Shown here: positions 7,311 through 16,125 of the stretch, piece after piece
Layout: each line of letters starts with the position of its first letter
How positions within the stretch are numbered: the first letter of the stretch is position 1
Assembly (NCBI GenBank): GCA_003222195.1
Contig: QHVB01000036.1
Span: forward strand, 39,073 to 103,072
Direction: 5' to 3'
Origin: Gemmatimonadota bacterium
Lineage (GTDB): Bacteria > Gemmatimonadota > Gemmatimonadetes > Gemmatimonadales > GWC2-71-9
Length of the DNA: 64,000 bases
The notes under the pieces: generated by a model
What the model was told of the DNA's origin: nothing
Database searches by the model: none
The model's input: the letters and a program-made list of their open reading frames with translations, nothing else
Made by a program: the position numbers and the translations under genes

Positions 7311-9041
7311 GTGCTCGTCCCCAAGTTTTTCACCACCATCCAGGACTACAACCGGGAGCAATTTACCGGGGACCTGGTCGCCGGCGTCATCGTCGGCATC
7401 GTCGCGTTGCCGCTCGCGATTGCGTTCGCGATCGCGAGCGGGCTCAGTCCCGAGCGCGGACTCTATACCGCCATCGTCGCCGGTTTCCTCATCTCGCTGC
7501 TGGGCGGCTCGCGCGTCCAGATCGGGGGGCCGACGGGCGCGTTCGTGGTGATCGTGTCGGGAATCGTGCAGCAGCACGGCGTCGACGGGCTCGTCATCGC
7601 GACGCTCATGGCCGGCTTCATCCTCGTCGCCTTCGGCCTGCTCCGCCTCGGCGCCGCGATCAAGTTCATTCCCTACCCGGTGACGATCGGATTCACGAGC
7701 GGCATCGCGCTGATCATCTTCTCGAGCCAGATCCGTGACCTGCTCGGTCTCGAGATGCAGGCTGTGCCCTCGGCGTTCCTGCCGAAGTGGGACGCGTACG
7801 TCCACGCTTTTGAGACGGTCAACCCGTGGGCGTTGGTGGTCGCGGTTGCGACGCTGGCGATCATCACCGTCTGGCCGAGGATCTCGACGCGGATACCGGG
7901 CCCGTTTGTCGCGCTGATCGTCACCACGGCCCTCGCGCAGCTGCTGCACCTGCCGGTCGAGACGATTGGCGCGCGGTTCGGCGCGATCCACGCCGGCCTC
8001 CCGCAGCCGAGCATCCCGCATCTATCGATTCCGGTCATCCAGGCGCTCGCTGGACCGGCCTTCACGATCGCGCTGCTTGCCGCGGTCGAATCGCTGCTCT
8101 CGGCCGTTGTCGCGGACGGCATGATCGGGGGACGCCATCGCTCGAACATGGAGCTGGTGGCGCAGGGCGTGGCGAATATTGCGTCGCCGCTGTTCGGCGG
8201 GATGCCGGCGACCGGCGCGATCGCCCGCACGGCGACGAACGTGAAAAACGGGGGACGGACGCCGGTCGCCGGGATGACCCACGCCATCACACTGCTCCTG
8301 ATCACGCTCTTCTTCGGGCGTTGGGCCGCGCTCATTCCCCTGGCGACGCTGGCCGCGATCCTGGTGGTCGTCGCCTTCCACATGAGCGAATGGCGGACGT
8401 TCATCTCCGAGTTTCGCGCCCCGAAGAGCGACGTCGCCGTGCTGCTCACGACCTTCCTGCTGACGGTCCTGGTGGACCTCACGGTCGCCATCGAGGTCGG
8501 CATCGTGCTCGCCGCCTTTCTCTTCATGCGGCGGATGGCGGAGGTGACGAACATCAGCGTCCTGACGCACGAGTTCACCGACCCCGTGGACGACTTCGAA
8601 CATGATCCCAACGCGGTGCTCCGGCGGGCCATCCCCCAGGGCGTGCAGGTCTACGAGATCACGGGGCCGTTCTTCTTCGGCGCCGCCGAGATGTTCAAGG
8701 ATCGGGTGGGGCGGATCGCGGGCAAGCCCAAGGTGCTGATCATCCGCATGCGGCACGTGCCCGCGATTGATTCGACGGGCCTGCACGCGCTGCGCGAGCT
8801 GGTGCACCGCAGCCGCAAGGAAGGGATGTTGGTGATTCTGTCCGACGTGCACGCGCAGCCGGTAGTCGCACTCGACCGGTCGGGATTGTACGACGAGCTC
8901 ACGGAAGACAACATCCACGGCAACATCGACGACGCGCTCAATCGCGCGCGCCAGTATCTGGGGCTGGAGCCGGTCGAGCGGCCTGGGTTTGCGACGCCGA
9001 CGGTCGCGCGGGAGTCGAAAGAACTACCGCCGCTGCACTGA
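7311..9041 (+). CDS. SulP-family anion transporter with STAS domain
   Basis: The 576-residue protein has a hydrophobic N-terminal region of 10-14 membrane segments carrying the SulP signature (DLVAGVIVGIVALPLAIAFA; GSRVQIGGPTGAFVV). A cytoplasmic STAS domain follows (about residues 440-560), including IRMRHVPAIDSTGLHAL. SulP proteins carry sulfate, bicarbonate or dicarboxylates, and the substrate is not determined here. The start is GTG with no ribosome site, and a -10-like TAGTAT lies 12 bases upstream. The 3' end overlaps the convergent lipoprotein gene by 18 bases. Confidence 0.92.
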   Translation: MLVPKFFTTIQDYNREQFTGDLVAGVIVGIVALPLAIAFAIASGLSPERGLYTAIVAGFLISLLGGSRVQIGGPTGAFVVIVSGIVQQHGVDGLVIATLMAGFILVAFGLLRLGAAIKFIPYPVTIGFTSGIALIIFSSQIRDLLGLEMQAVPSAFLPKWDAYVHAFETVNPWALVVAVATLAIITVWPRISTRIPGPFVALIVTTALAQLLHLPVETIGARFGAIHAGLPQPSIPHLSIPVIQALAGPAFTIALLAAVESLLSAVVADGMIGGRHRSNMELVAQGVANIASPLFGGMPATGAIARTATNVKNGGRTPVAGMTHAITLLLITLFFGRWAALIPLATLAAILVVVAFHMSEWRTFISEFRAPKSDVAVLLTTFLLTVLVDLTVAIEVGIVLAAFLFMRRMAEVTNISVLTHEFTDPVDDFEHDPNAVLRRAIPQGVQVYEITGPFFFGAAEMFKDRVGRIAGKPKVLIIRMRHVPAIDSTGLHALRELVHRSRKEGMLVILSDVHAQPVVALDRSGLYDELTEDNIHGNIDDALNRARQYLGLEPVERPGFATPTVARESKELPPLH

Positions 9042-9530
9042 CCAGCGGCCCGTCTGCGTAAGGCCGGACTGCAGTCTGGTCGTATACGTGCCCGCGATCC
9101 TGTTGCCTTTCACCTCGCCGTTGAATGTCGTGAGCAGGCGCTCGCCCGTCTGGGGATCCGCGTAGGGGTCGAGGGTCCCGCTCACATGGCCGGCCTCGAC
9201 GTGCACGAAACGAATCGTGAGCACATTCGGCGTTTGGCTCATCCCGCCCGCCGGCCCCGGCTGGTTCCATGGCACCAAGGCACGGCCGAACCCCTTCGGA
9301 ACCATCACGACATCGCCGAACGCGGTGTCGCCGGCCGAGCGGAGCGCGAAGGTGATGCTGCCGCTGCGACCCGACTCCACGCTGCTGTATTCGCCGGCCC
9401 ATTCGCCGGTCAGTGACGAGACGTCAGTCGCCGCGCCCACGACGGGCACGGCGGATCGGGACGCGCCGCACGCAGCGAGCGCGGGAAGCAGGAGCACGGT
9501 GAGAAACGTCCGAGAGCGCAACATGAGCAC
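9024..9530 (-). CDS. Lipoprotein of unknown function
   Basis: This 168-residue protein has a classic lipobox (LPALAAC, Cys21), followed by a compact beta-rich domain with features such as LTGEWAGEY and AGTYTTRLQSG. That arrangement recalls small lipocalin-like or META-like envelope domains, but the family is not identified. It overlaps the SulP 3' end by 18 bases in convergent orientation. Confidence 0.65.
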   Translation of the reverse strand: MLMLRSRTFLTVLLLPALAACGASRSAVPVVGAATDVSSLTGEWAGEYSSVESGRSGSITFALRSAGDTAFGDVVMVPKGFGRALVPWNQPGPAGGMSQTPNVLTIRFVHVEAGHVSGTLDPYADPQTGERLLTTFNGEVKGNRIAGTYTTRLQSGLTQTGRWSVQRR

Positions 9531-9638
9531 CTCGTGAATGAGAAATGCGTCGTTGCGCGTGACGGCGGCGCGCTGTGGCAGTCAGAAATATGTCCCCGCT
9601 CTTGCAGGCTCGCGAATCGCGACCGAGCTTAGGCGGCC

Positions 9639-11003
9639 ATGTCGCTTCGCCGCCAACTCGGTGTCCCCGCTGTGACCGCGCTCGTCGTCGGGGAAGTCAT
9701 TGCCATCGGCATCTTTCTCACACCCGCCGGCATGGCGCGATCGCTCGGCTCACCCTTCTGGCTACTCATCGTTTGGCTGCTCATGGGTGTCATGGCGCTC
9801 AGCGGGGCACTCTGTTACGGTGAGCTTGCGGCGCGTGCCCCCGACGCGGGTGGCGGATACGTCTACCTGCGCGAAGCCTACGGGGCGGGTGTGGCGTTCC
9901 TGTACGGCTGGAAATGCCTGCTCGTGATGGATCCGGGCATCACGGCCGCACTCGCGGCGGGACTCGCGAGCTACGTGGGGTACGCGGTGGGCGTCTCCGG
10001 CGTAGCGCTCAAATTCATCGCGATCGGGTCTATTCTGCTCATTGCGGCGGTGAACGTCGTGGGCCTGCGGCTCGGCTCCGGCCTCATGCAGGCGCTCACG
10101 GCGCTGAAGCTCGGTGCATTGGCACTCATCGCGGTGCTCGCATTCGTGCTGCGCGCCGGCAGCTGGTCGAACTTCATCCCCTTTGTCGCTCAGCACGCGG
10201 GCTCCGCTCCGCTCCCGGGTGCGTTCGCTCCAGCCCTTGTGGGCGCGTTTTTCGCTTTCGGTGGTTGGTGGGAAATCAGCAAGCTGGCGGGGGAAGCCCG
10301 GGATCCAGCGCGGACGCTGCCTCGAGCGCTCGCCCTTGGCGTTGCGATCGTCACCGTGATCTACATCGTCACGAGCGCAGTGTTTCTCTATCTGGTCCCG
10401 CTGGAGCGGGTGACCTCCGGCGAGACGTTCGCGGCGCAGGCAGGCGAGCTGCTGTTCGGGCCGGCGGGCGGTCGCGTCTTTGCATGGATCGTGATCGTCG
10501 CGGTGCTCGGTAGCCTGCTCGGGCTCCTCATGGCGCTGCCTCGCGTCTATTACGCGATGGCGCGCGATGGGGTGTTTTTCAAGGCGGTCGCGGAGGTCCA
10601 TCCCCGCTTCAGCACGCCGGCCCGTGCGATTGCCATCCAGGCGGCGCTCGCGTCCGTCATTGTCGCATCGGGCGCGTTCAATCAGATCATCGCCTATTTC
10701 GTGTTCGTGACGGTGCTGTTCGTCGGCCTGACCGTGACTGGCCTTTTCCGCATCAGGCGGCGGGCCCCCGCCATCTCATACAGCACCTGGGGGTATCCCC
10801 TCACGCCGGTGCTGTTTCTCGCCCTGGTCGCGGTGCTGCTTGTCTTGCTCGGCGGCCACAATCCGTTGCAGGCGGCGCTTGGCGTCGGCATCGTCGCCCT
10901 CGGCGTGCCCGTGTATCTTATCGCTTTTCGTCGACGGACCACCCTGGAGCCCGTAGGATCCGATGACCTGGATTCGCACGATTCCGCTCACCGAGGCGGA
11001 TGA
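9639..11003 (+). CDS. APC-superfamily amino-acid permease
   Basis: This 454-residue integral membrane protein has about 12 hydrophobic segments. The first carries the APC signature (VTALVVGEVIAIGIFLTPAG, matching the GxG-I/F substrate loop). PDAGGGYVYLREAYG in the TM2-TM3 region is typical of SLC7/LAT-like exchangers. It moves amino acids or related amines across the inner membrane, with unknown specificity. The 3' end overlaps the next gene, a likely selenoprotein, by 41 bases on the same strand, so the two are probably one operon. Confidence 0.9.
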   Translation: MSLRRQLGVPAVTALVVGEVIAIGIFLTPAGMARSLGSPFWLLIVWLLMGVMALSGALCYGELAARAPDAGGGYVYLREAYGAGVAFLYGWKCLLVMDPGITAALAAGLASYVGYAVGVSGVALKFIAIGSILLIAAVNVVGLRLGSGLMQALTALKLGALALIAVLAFVLRAGSWSNFIPFVAQHAGSAPLPGAFAPALVGAFFAFGGWWEISKLAGEARDPARTLPRALALGVAIVTVIYIVTSAVFLYLVPLERVTSGETFAAQAGELLFGPAGGRVFAWIVIVAVLGSLLGLLMALPRVYYAMARDGVFFKAVAEVHPRFSTPARAIAIQAALASVIVASGAFNQIIAYFVFVTVLFVGLTVTGLFRIRRRAPAISYSTWGYPLTPVLFLALVAVLLVLLGGHNPLQAALGVGIVALGVPVYLIAFRRRTTLEPVGSDDLDSHDSAHRGG

Positions 11004-11529
11004 GAAGCTGCGCTGGGCCGTAGAAGCCCAAAAAGCGCTCTATCCGAAGGAATACGCCACTCCCGTCCACCCGACTCCAGACGGGACATCCGGCATCGTC
11101 GCGTCACACAGTCTGATTCCCGACGCGCTCTATCATGCGTTCGCGACGTTCGGTGCCTTGCTGGCACCGGAGCTGCCGCTCACGCGACGGCAGCACGAGA
11201 TGATCACCACGGTCGTCTCGGTCACCAATCGCTGTCGCTACTGAATAGAATCCCACGCAGAGTTTCTGCGTCGGATCACGCTCAATCAATCGCTCGTCGC
11301 GGCGCTGGAGGCGGACTACACCACGGCTCCGATCTCGGAACAAGAGCGCGTGATGTTGGACTATGTTGCCCAGATCACGCGGGACGCCACGCGGATCACT
11401 CCCACGCACCACCAGGAGCTGCGCCGAGTCGGGTTCGATGATCGAGCAATTCTGCAGATCACCCTGATTGCCTCGTGGTTCAACTACATCAATCGCGTCG
11501 CTGACGCCCTTGGGGTGGGGCGCGGGTGA
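10963..11529 (+). CDS. AhpD/CMD-family peroxidase-related selenoprotein (CxxU), in-frame TGA at 11242
   Basis: The reading frame runs 93 codons to TGA at 11242-11244, then continues in the same frame for 94 more codons to TGA at 11527. With Sec at the internal TGA, the 188-residue product matches the AhpD-like peroxidase-related family along its whole length. Its active site reads NRCRYUIESH, where the family has N-x-C-x-Y-C-x3-H. The TGA therefore replaces exactly the second redox Cys, with Cys91 and His98 retained. A hairpin with SECIS-like geometry starts 7 bases after the TGA. Such enzymes reduce peroxides or reduce partners through the CxxC pair. It overlaps the upstream permease, and a thioredoxin follows 27 bases later. 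The alternative is a nonsense mutation, but the exact position and intact second half argue against it. Sec machinery is not in the window. Confidence 0.8.
11252..11274 (+). promoter_or_regulatory. Candidate bacterial SECIS hairpin
   Basis: ACGCAGA (11255-11261) pairs perfectly with TCTGCGT (11265-11271) around a GTT loop. CC/GG pairs beyond one mismatch extend the stem to 11252-11274. The loop starts 17 bases after the TGA and its first base is G. Both agree with the bacterial SECIS rule (apical loop about 16-37 nt downstream of UGA, with G among the first loop bases). It lies within coding sequence, as SelB-dependent elements must. Confidence 0.65.
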
Positions 11530-11556
11530 TTGTTCCCCGGCCGGGTATACAGCACC

Positions 11557-11994
11557 ATGCCTGACAGCGCCACGGCGACGGTTGCCTGCCCGTTTTGCGA
11601 AACACTCAACCGCGTGGACCTCTCGCGACTCGACCAGCATCCGAAATGCGGCAATTGTGGGCGACCGATCCTGCTCGACCGGCCTCTCGCGGTCGCGGAC
11701 GCCAACTTCGCGCAAATCACGACTGATACCACGGTGCCGGTGGTGGTCGACTTCTATGCCGATTGGTGTGGCCCGTGCAAGATGATGGCCCCGCTGCTGG
11801 ATGACGTGGCGCACCGCCGCGCGGGCGAGCTGCTGGTGCTGAAGCTCGACACCGATCGCAACCCCGTCACGCAACAGCGCTTTGGGGTGCGGGGGATTCC
11901 TACGCTGATAGCGTTTCGCGGCGGGAAGGAAGTGGCGCGTCGAGTCGGTGCGGTCCCGCCGGCCGAGCTTGACGCGTTCCTGAGCGGGATCTAG
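11557..11994 (+). CDS. trxC: Thioredoxin 2 type with N-terminal zinc finger
   Basis: The 145-residue protein begins with a zinc-binding module, CPFC (residues 9-12) and CGNC (residues 29-32). A thioredoxin fold follows, with active site WCGPCK and the cis-Pro motif GIPTLIAF. This is the TrxC layout, a cytosolic disulfide reductase often tied to oxidative stress. The ATG at 11557 gives the canonical start, and an upstream TTG extension at 11530 is less likely. Its place 27 bases after the AhpD-like selenoprotein suggests it supplies electrons to that enzyme. The 3' end overlaps convergent acnA by 4 bases. Confidence 0.93.
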   Translation: MPDSATATVACPFCETLNRVDLSRLDQHPKCGNCGRPILLDRPLAVADANFAQITTDTTVPVVVDFYADWCGPCKMMAPLLDDVAHRRAGELLVLKLDTDRNPVTQQRFGVRGIPTLIAFRGGKEVARRVGAVPPAELDAFLSGI

Positions 11995-14759
11995 CTCTTT
12001 CCAGCGAGTTGGCGCAGCACGTACTCCAGAATCCCGCCGTGCTTGTAGTACAGCAGCTCCTGCGGCGTATCGATACGGACCAGCGCCTTGAAGCTCGTGA
12101 CCTTGCCCTCATCGGACGTCGCGGTGACGGTCAGCTCTTTCGGCATGTCACTCAGGCCAGGAATGTCGAAGCGCTCTTTCCCCGAGAGGCCGAGTGTGTC
12201 GGCATTCTGACCCGGCGCGAACTGCAGCGGCAGGATCCCCATCCCGACCAGATTCGAGCGATGGATGCGCTCGAAGCTCTCGGCGATGACGGCGCGCACG
12301 CCCAGGAGTCGCGGGCCTTTCGCCGCCCAGTCGCGTGACGATCCCGCGCCGTACTCTTTTCCCGCGAGGACAATCAGCGGTGTACCCTCAGCAGCGTACT
12401 TGAGCGACGCGTCGAAGATCGTCATCCCCTCACCATCCGGGAGGTGGACCGTGAACGGTCCTTCGGTGCCCGGAGCGAGGAGGTTCTTGAGTCGCACGTT
12501 GGCGAACGTACCGCGGACCATCACTTCGTGATTACCGCGGCGCGCGCCATAGGAGTTGAAGTCGAGCGGCTGCACGCCAAGACTGACCAGATACTGACCG
12601 GCGGGACTCGTCTTGCGAATCGATCCGGCGGGAGAGATGTGATCGGTCGTGATGCTGTCCCCCAAGAGGCAGAGCACGCGCGCGCCGCGGATGTCGCGCA
12701 CCGGTGCAGGCTCGACCGGCATGCCGTCGAAGTACGGTGCTCGGCGGATGTATGTGGACGTGGGCTCCCACGCGAAGCGATCGCCTTCCGGCACGGGCAA
12801 GCCGCGCCAGCGCTCGTCACCGTCGAACACCTGTGCGTAGCTCTTGCGGAACATCGCCGACTTGATCGAGCGAGCGATGACCTCGGCCACTTCTTTGCTC
12901 GAAGGCCAGATGTCGCGCAGGAACACGGGCCCGTCGATGCCGATGCCGAGCGGCTCGGTGTGGAAGTCGATATCGATGCGGCCCGCGAGCGCGTACGCCA
13001 CGACCAGCGGCGGCGAGGCGAGGTAGTTGGCGCGCACTTCCTGTTGAATCCGGCCCTCGAAGTTGCGATTCCCCGAGAGCACCGAGCAGACGACGAGGTC
13101 GCACTCCGCGATCGCGGTGGACACGGCCTCTGGCAGCGGCCCGGAGTTGCCAATGCACGTCGTGCAGCCATAGCCGACGAGGTGAAAGCGCAGCGTCTCG
13201 AGCGGCTTCATGAGATCCGCCAACTCGAGATAGTCCGTGACCACTTTGGAGCCGGGGGCGAGGCTCGTCTTGACCCACGGCTTCGAGCGCAGGCCGCGAT
13301 CGACCGCTTTCTTGGCCATGAGCGCCGCCGCGATCATGACAGAGGGGTTTGAGGTATTGGTGCAGCTCGTGATCGCGGCGATCACCACCGAGCCGTGATG
13401 CAGCACGCAGTCCTGGTTGTCGATGCGAAGTGTAGCCTTGGACGGTTTGGCGGGAGGTGCCGCGACCGCGGCGGCTGGGTGGCCGCCTTCGCCCTCCCAG
13501 CGTCCCATGGCGTTCACCGCCGGCACCGGCGCTGGCCTCATCAGCGTCGGCAACGCCTCCGCAAACTTGCGCGGCACTTCCCCCAGTCCCACGCGATCCT
13601 GCGGCCGGCGCGGCCCCGCCATGCTGGATTCAACGGTCGCCAGGTTCAACTCGAGCGTGTCACTGTAGACCGGCTCGGCGGCCTCGGGCGTATGGAAGAG
13701 GCCCTGCTCCTTCATGTAGGCCTCGACCAGCTGCACGTGCTCGGCCGGGCGGCCCGTGAACTCGAGATAGCGCAGGGTCTCCTGATCGACCGGGAAAATG
13801 CCGATGGTGGCGCCGTACTCGGGGGCCATGTTCCCGATCGTCGCGCGATCGGCCAGCGGCAGCGTAGACACACCTGGGCCGAAGAACTCGACGAACTTTC
13901 CCACGACCCCTTTGGCGCGAAGCATCTGCGTAACGGTCAGTACGAGATCGGTCGCCGTCGCGCCCTCGGTGAGGCGCCCGCTCAGTCGGAATCCAACGAC
14001 CTGCGGAATGAGCATCGAGACGGGCTGGCCGAGCATGGCGGCTTCGGCTTCGATGCCTCCGACGCCCCAACCCACGACGCCGAGCCCGTTGATCATCGTC
14101 GTATGAGAATCGGTCCCGACCAGTGTATCGGGATATGCTTGGGCAGGACCGTCCGACCGTCCGACCGCCCGACCATCCGACGTAAACACCACGCGCGCGA
14201 GGTACTCGAGGTTGACCTGGTGTACGATCCCCGTGTCGGGCGGCACGACCTTGAAGCCCGAGAAGGCTTTTTGCGCCCAGCGCAGCAACGCGTAGCGCTC
14301 ACGGTTGCGCTGGAACTCGAGGTCCGCATTGACCTGGAAGGCGCGGGGCGTGCCGAACTCGTCCACGATCACCGAGTGGTCGATCACGAGCTCGGCGGGG
14401 AGCAACGGATTCACGCGCTTCGGGTCGCCGCCCATCTGCACCATCGCGTCACGCATGGCGGCGAGATCCACGACCGCGGGGACGCCCGTGAAGTCTTGCA
14501 GCAGGACGCGCGCAGGCATGAATGCAATTTCTTCGTCCGGCACCTTCCGGGGGTCCCAGCGCGCCAGGTTCTCGAGATCTTCGGGCCGGACGACGCGCCC
14601 ATCTTCGCGGCGCAGCAGGTTTTCGAGCAGGATCTTCAGCGAGTAGGGGAGTTTGGCGATGGACAGTCCACGGCGCTCGAGCGCGTCGAGGCGGTAGATC
14701 TCGTACGCCCGCCCGCCCGCCTTCAGCGTGGCGCGGCTCCCGAAACTGTTTCCACTCAT
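11991..14759 (-). CDS. acnA: Aconitate hydratase A
   Basis: At 922 residues the protein has full AcnA length. It interconverts citrate and isocitrate in the TCA cycle through a 4Fe-4S cluster. Cluster ligands are visible in [10 protein letters not shown] and in [13 protein letters not shown]. Other signatures are [19 protein letters not shown] and the C-terminal swivel domain with [14 protein letters not shown] tract encoding [11 protein letters not shown], made of four 8-bp repeats, sits in a loop that varies among aconitases (before AYPDTLVG). The ATG overlaps the upstream gene's TGA (ATGA), so acnA is translationally coupled to a small membrane protein and a GNAT gene. Confidence 0.98.
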   Translation of the reverse strand: MSGNSFGSRATLKAGGRAYEIYRLDALERRGLSIAKLPYSLKILLENLLRREDGRVVRPEDLENLARWDPRKVPDEEIAFMPARVLLQDFTGVPAVVDLAAMRDAMVQMGGDPKRVNPLLPAELVIDHSVIVDEFGTPRAFQVNADLEFQRNRERYALLRWAQKAFSGFKVVPPDTGIVHQVNLEYLARVVFTSDGRAVGRSDGPAQAYPDTLVGTDSHTTMINGLGVVGWGVGGIEAEAAMLGQPVSMLIPQVVGFRLSGRLTEGATATDLVLTVTQMLRAKGVVGKFVEFFGPGVSTLPLADRATIGNMAPEYGATIGIFPVDQETLRYLEFTGRPAEHVQLVEAYMKEQGLFHTPEAAEPVYSDTLELNLATVESSMAGPRRPQDRVGLGEVPRKFAEALPTLMRPAPVPAVNAMGRWEGEGGHPAAAVAAPPAKPSKATLRIDNQDCVLHHGSVVIAAITSCTNTSNPSVMIAAALMAKKAVDRGLRSKPWVKTSLAPGSKVVTDYLELADLMKPLETLRFHLVGYGCTTCIGNSGPLPEAVSTAIAECDLVVCSVLSGNRNFEGRIQQEVRANYLASPPLVVAYALAGRIDIDFHTEPLGIGIDGPVFLRDIWPSSKEVAEVIARSIKSAMFRKSYAQVFDGDERWRGLPVPEGDRFAWEPTSTYIRRAPYFDGMPVEPAPVRDIRGARVLCLLGDSITTDHISPAGSIRKTSPAGQYLVSLGVQPLDFNSYGARRGNHEVMVRGTFANVRLKNLLAPGTEGPFTVHLPDGEGMTIFDASLKYAAEGTPLIVLAGKEYGAGSSRDWAAKGPRLLGVRAVIAESFERIHRSNLVGMGILPLQFAPGQNADTLGLSGKERFDIPGLSDMPKELTVTATSDEGKVTSFKALVRIDTPQELLYYKHGGILEYVLRQLAGKS
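14150..14181. repeat. Four 8-bp repeats (CGTCCGAC type) inside acnA
   Basis: Four consecutive octamers (CGTCCGAC, CGTCCGAC, CGCCCGAC, CATCCGAC) are read in-frame within aconitase at a variable loop. The same octamer family occurs inside genes at 21293-21324 and 62998-63029. Confidence 0.85.
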
Positions 14760-15148
14760 TGCGGCAGTACCTTCACAGCGACGACGAAATACTCGGTTTC
14801 GCCGAAGCAGGTCGTGGGAACTCCCTTGTGTTGCTGATAGGTCAGCGCGACGCGCCTGCCCAGCGAATGATTGATGTACTCCGCGACCTGGTCATCCCGC
14901 ACGGTGAAATAGAACTTCTCCGGGTTGGTCCCGGGCATCGATACCATCGCCAGCTCACCTTCCCACGTTTTGCAGAGCCACCCCTTGTTGGAGAACTTCT
15001 GCACGAAGCCGGCGCGCTCGCCTTCGGAATAGCTCCAATTGAGTGCCGACCACGTGTACAGCGCAAAAACCAGGATGGGCGTGAGAAGGATCCCGGCGAT
15101 GATGAGCTTGCGCTTGCGCGTGAGCTGGAAATTGAAATCGAAATTCAC
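14756..15148 (-). CDS. Small single-span membrane protein, unknown function
   Basis: The 130-residue protein has a short cytoplasmic head ([14 protein letters not shown]), one transmembrane helix ([19 protein letters not shown]) and an external domain with conserved-looking segments [13 protein letters not shown] and [11 protein letters not shown]. The GTG start at 15148 is chosen because it overlaps the upstream gene's stop as GTGA, while its own stop overlaps the acnA ATG. The frame extends further upstream, but that part is antisense-like. I do not recognise the family. The external Cys pair may form a disulfide. Confidence 0.7.
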   Translation of the reverse strand: MNFDFNFQLTRKRKLIIAGILLTPILVFALYTWSALNWSYSEGERAGFVQKFSNKGWLCKTWEGELAMVSMPGTNPEKFYFTVRDDQVAEYINHSLGRRVALTYQQHKGVPTTCFGETEYFVVAVKVLPQ

Positions 15149-15669
15149 GAGCGGGAATCTACTTCGTACGTTTCGGTCCGATAAGGCGTGAAGCCGCGTG
15201 CGAGGTAGTTCGGCAGGGCGTTGGGATGATCCAGCGTGCACGTGTGCAGCCATACGCGGTTTGGCTCCAGCGCCCAGGCGTCGCGCACCGCGGTGGACAG
15301 CAGATGTTTCCCGAAGCCACGTCCGAATTCGCGGGCCACGATCCCGAAATACGCGATCTCGACGGAGTCGTCCTCGGCGACGCGGCGCAGCTCGTACCAT
15401 CCCGCGAGATCAGCCTGCTGTGCTCCGGCGATTCGGGTCGCGACAAACAGCTGAATGCCGGGGTCGGCGAGATGCTTCGTGATCTGCTCGTCCGACCAAT
15501 CCCAGCGGTCGAACCAGTGAAAGGCTTCCCCGACGGTGCGATAGCACATGCGGTAGAGGTCCGGCGAGGGCTGCGGAGCACGCGCGATCGCGATGTTCGG
15601 GAAATCCCCGAATGCGGCCTTGAATTGCGTGGGCTCCTTGAGCTCCAGGTATGTGCGAGTTGCTTGCAT
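15145..15669 (-). CDS. GNAT-family N-acetyltransferase
   Basis: This 174-residue protein has the GNAT core: a substrate strand (DSVEIAYFGIV), the acetyl-CoA loop REFGRGFGKHLL (R/Q-x-x-G-x-G/A type) and a C-terminal YLARGFTPYRTE motif. It transfers an acetyl group from acetyl-CoA to an unknown amine. It is the first gene of a three-gene coupled unit ending in aconitase, and its promoter region contains a heptamer repeat cluster. Confidence 0.85.
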   Translation of the reverse strand: MQATRTYLELKEPTQFKAAFGDFPNIAIARAPQPSPDLYRMCYRTVGEAFHWFDRWDWSDEQITKHLADPGIQLFVATRIAGAQQADLAGWYELRRVAEDDSVEIAYFGIVAREFGRGFGKHLLSTAVRDAWALEPNRVWLHTCTLDHPNALPNYLARGFTPYRTETYEVDSRS

Positions 15670-15682
15670 GACCGAGAATCTA

Positions 15683-15751
15683 GGTGTCTGGTGTCAGGTG
15701 TCTGGTGTCAGTAGACACCACCTAGGCACCTGACACCCGGCACCTGACACC
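15683..15751. repeat. Heptamer repeat cluster (GGTGTCT/GGTGTCA), inverted
   Basis: Four tandem heptamers (GGTGTCT, GGTGTCA, GGTGTCT, GGTGTCA; 15683-15710) are followed by inverted copies: AGACACC at 15713, TGACACC at 15731 and TGACACC at 15745. The cluster fills the gap between two divergent genes and could fold into a long hairpin. Confidence 0.85.
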
Positions 15752-15752
15752 G

Positions 15753-15758
15753 TAGTTT
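15753..15758 (+). promoter_or_regulatory. -10-like box of an apparently leaderless gene
   Basis: TAGTTT lies 7 bases before the ATG at 15766. This TANNNT spacing places transcription start at or next to the start codon. It abuts the heptamer repeat cluster. Confidence 0.4.
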
Positions 15759-15765
15759 TGTCCCA

Positions 15766-16125
15766 ATGACCTTCAACAAAATGGGCACCCTGCCCCTCCC
15801 GCTCGCGCTCCACCTCGCAACGTACACCGTGATCGGTTTGTTCTGCGCCTTCGCCGGCAGCCTCAACTTGATCGATCCCACAAAGATCTTCCCCAACGCC
15901 GTCATTTTCCTCGGCCTGGCAGGATTCAGCTGGGGATACGTGTTCGGCATTCTCATGGCGCGAAAGGAAGTGCTGGCTTTAGGACTGCTTGCCAGCATCG
16001 GCTACATCGTGGCGGGCATATGGCAGCTTGGCCCGCATTGGGCGCTGGGTGCGTTGCTCCTCGCGATCGGGGTCTACGGCCTGGCCGCACTCGCGTTGTA
16101 CCGCCGGCAAATTCTCGAAGCCTAG
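15766..16125 (+). CDS. Small integral membrane protein, unknown function
   Basis: The 119-residue protein has four hydrophobic segments (LHLATYTVIGLFCAFAGSL, FPNAVIFLGLAGFSWGYVFG, VLALGLLASIGYIVAGIW, ALGALLLAIGVYGLAALAL) and a short charged tail. No catalytic motif is seen and the family is not recognised. Its 3' end overlaps the convergent sensor kinase by 4 bases. No ribosome site is visible, so it is probably leaderless. Confidence 0.65.
   Translation: MTFNKMGTLPLPLALHLATYTVIGLFCAFAGSLNLIDPTKIFPNAVIFLGLAGFSWGYVFGILMARKEVLALGLLASIGYIVAGIWQLGPHWALGALLLAIGVYGLAALALYRRQILEA

Noticed and set aside
7284..8021. N-terminal extension of the serine hydrolase to 687 residues
   Set aside because: It is antisense to the SulP gene, low-complexity and Arg/Asp-rich. 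The signal peptide starts at 7283.
12444..14837. Long open frames on the + strand opposite acnA
   Set aside because: They are shadow frames of a certain gene in GC-rich DNA, with Arg/His-rich composition and no domains.
15683..15751. CRISPR array
   Set aside because: The units are 7 bp with no spacers, and there are no cas genes in the window.
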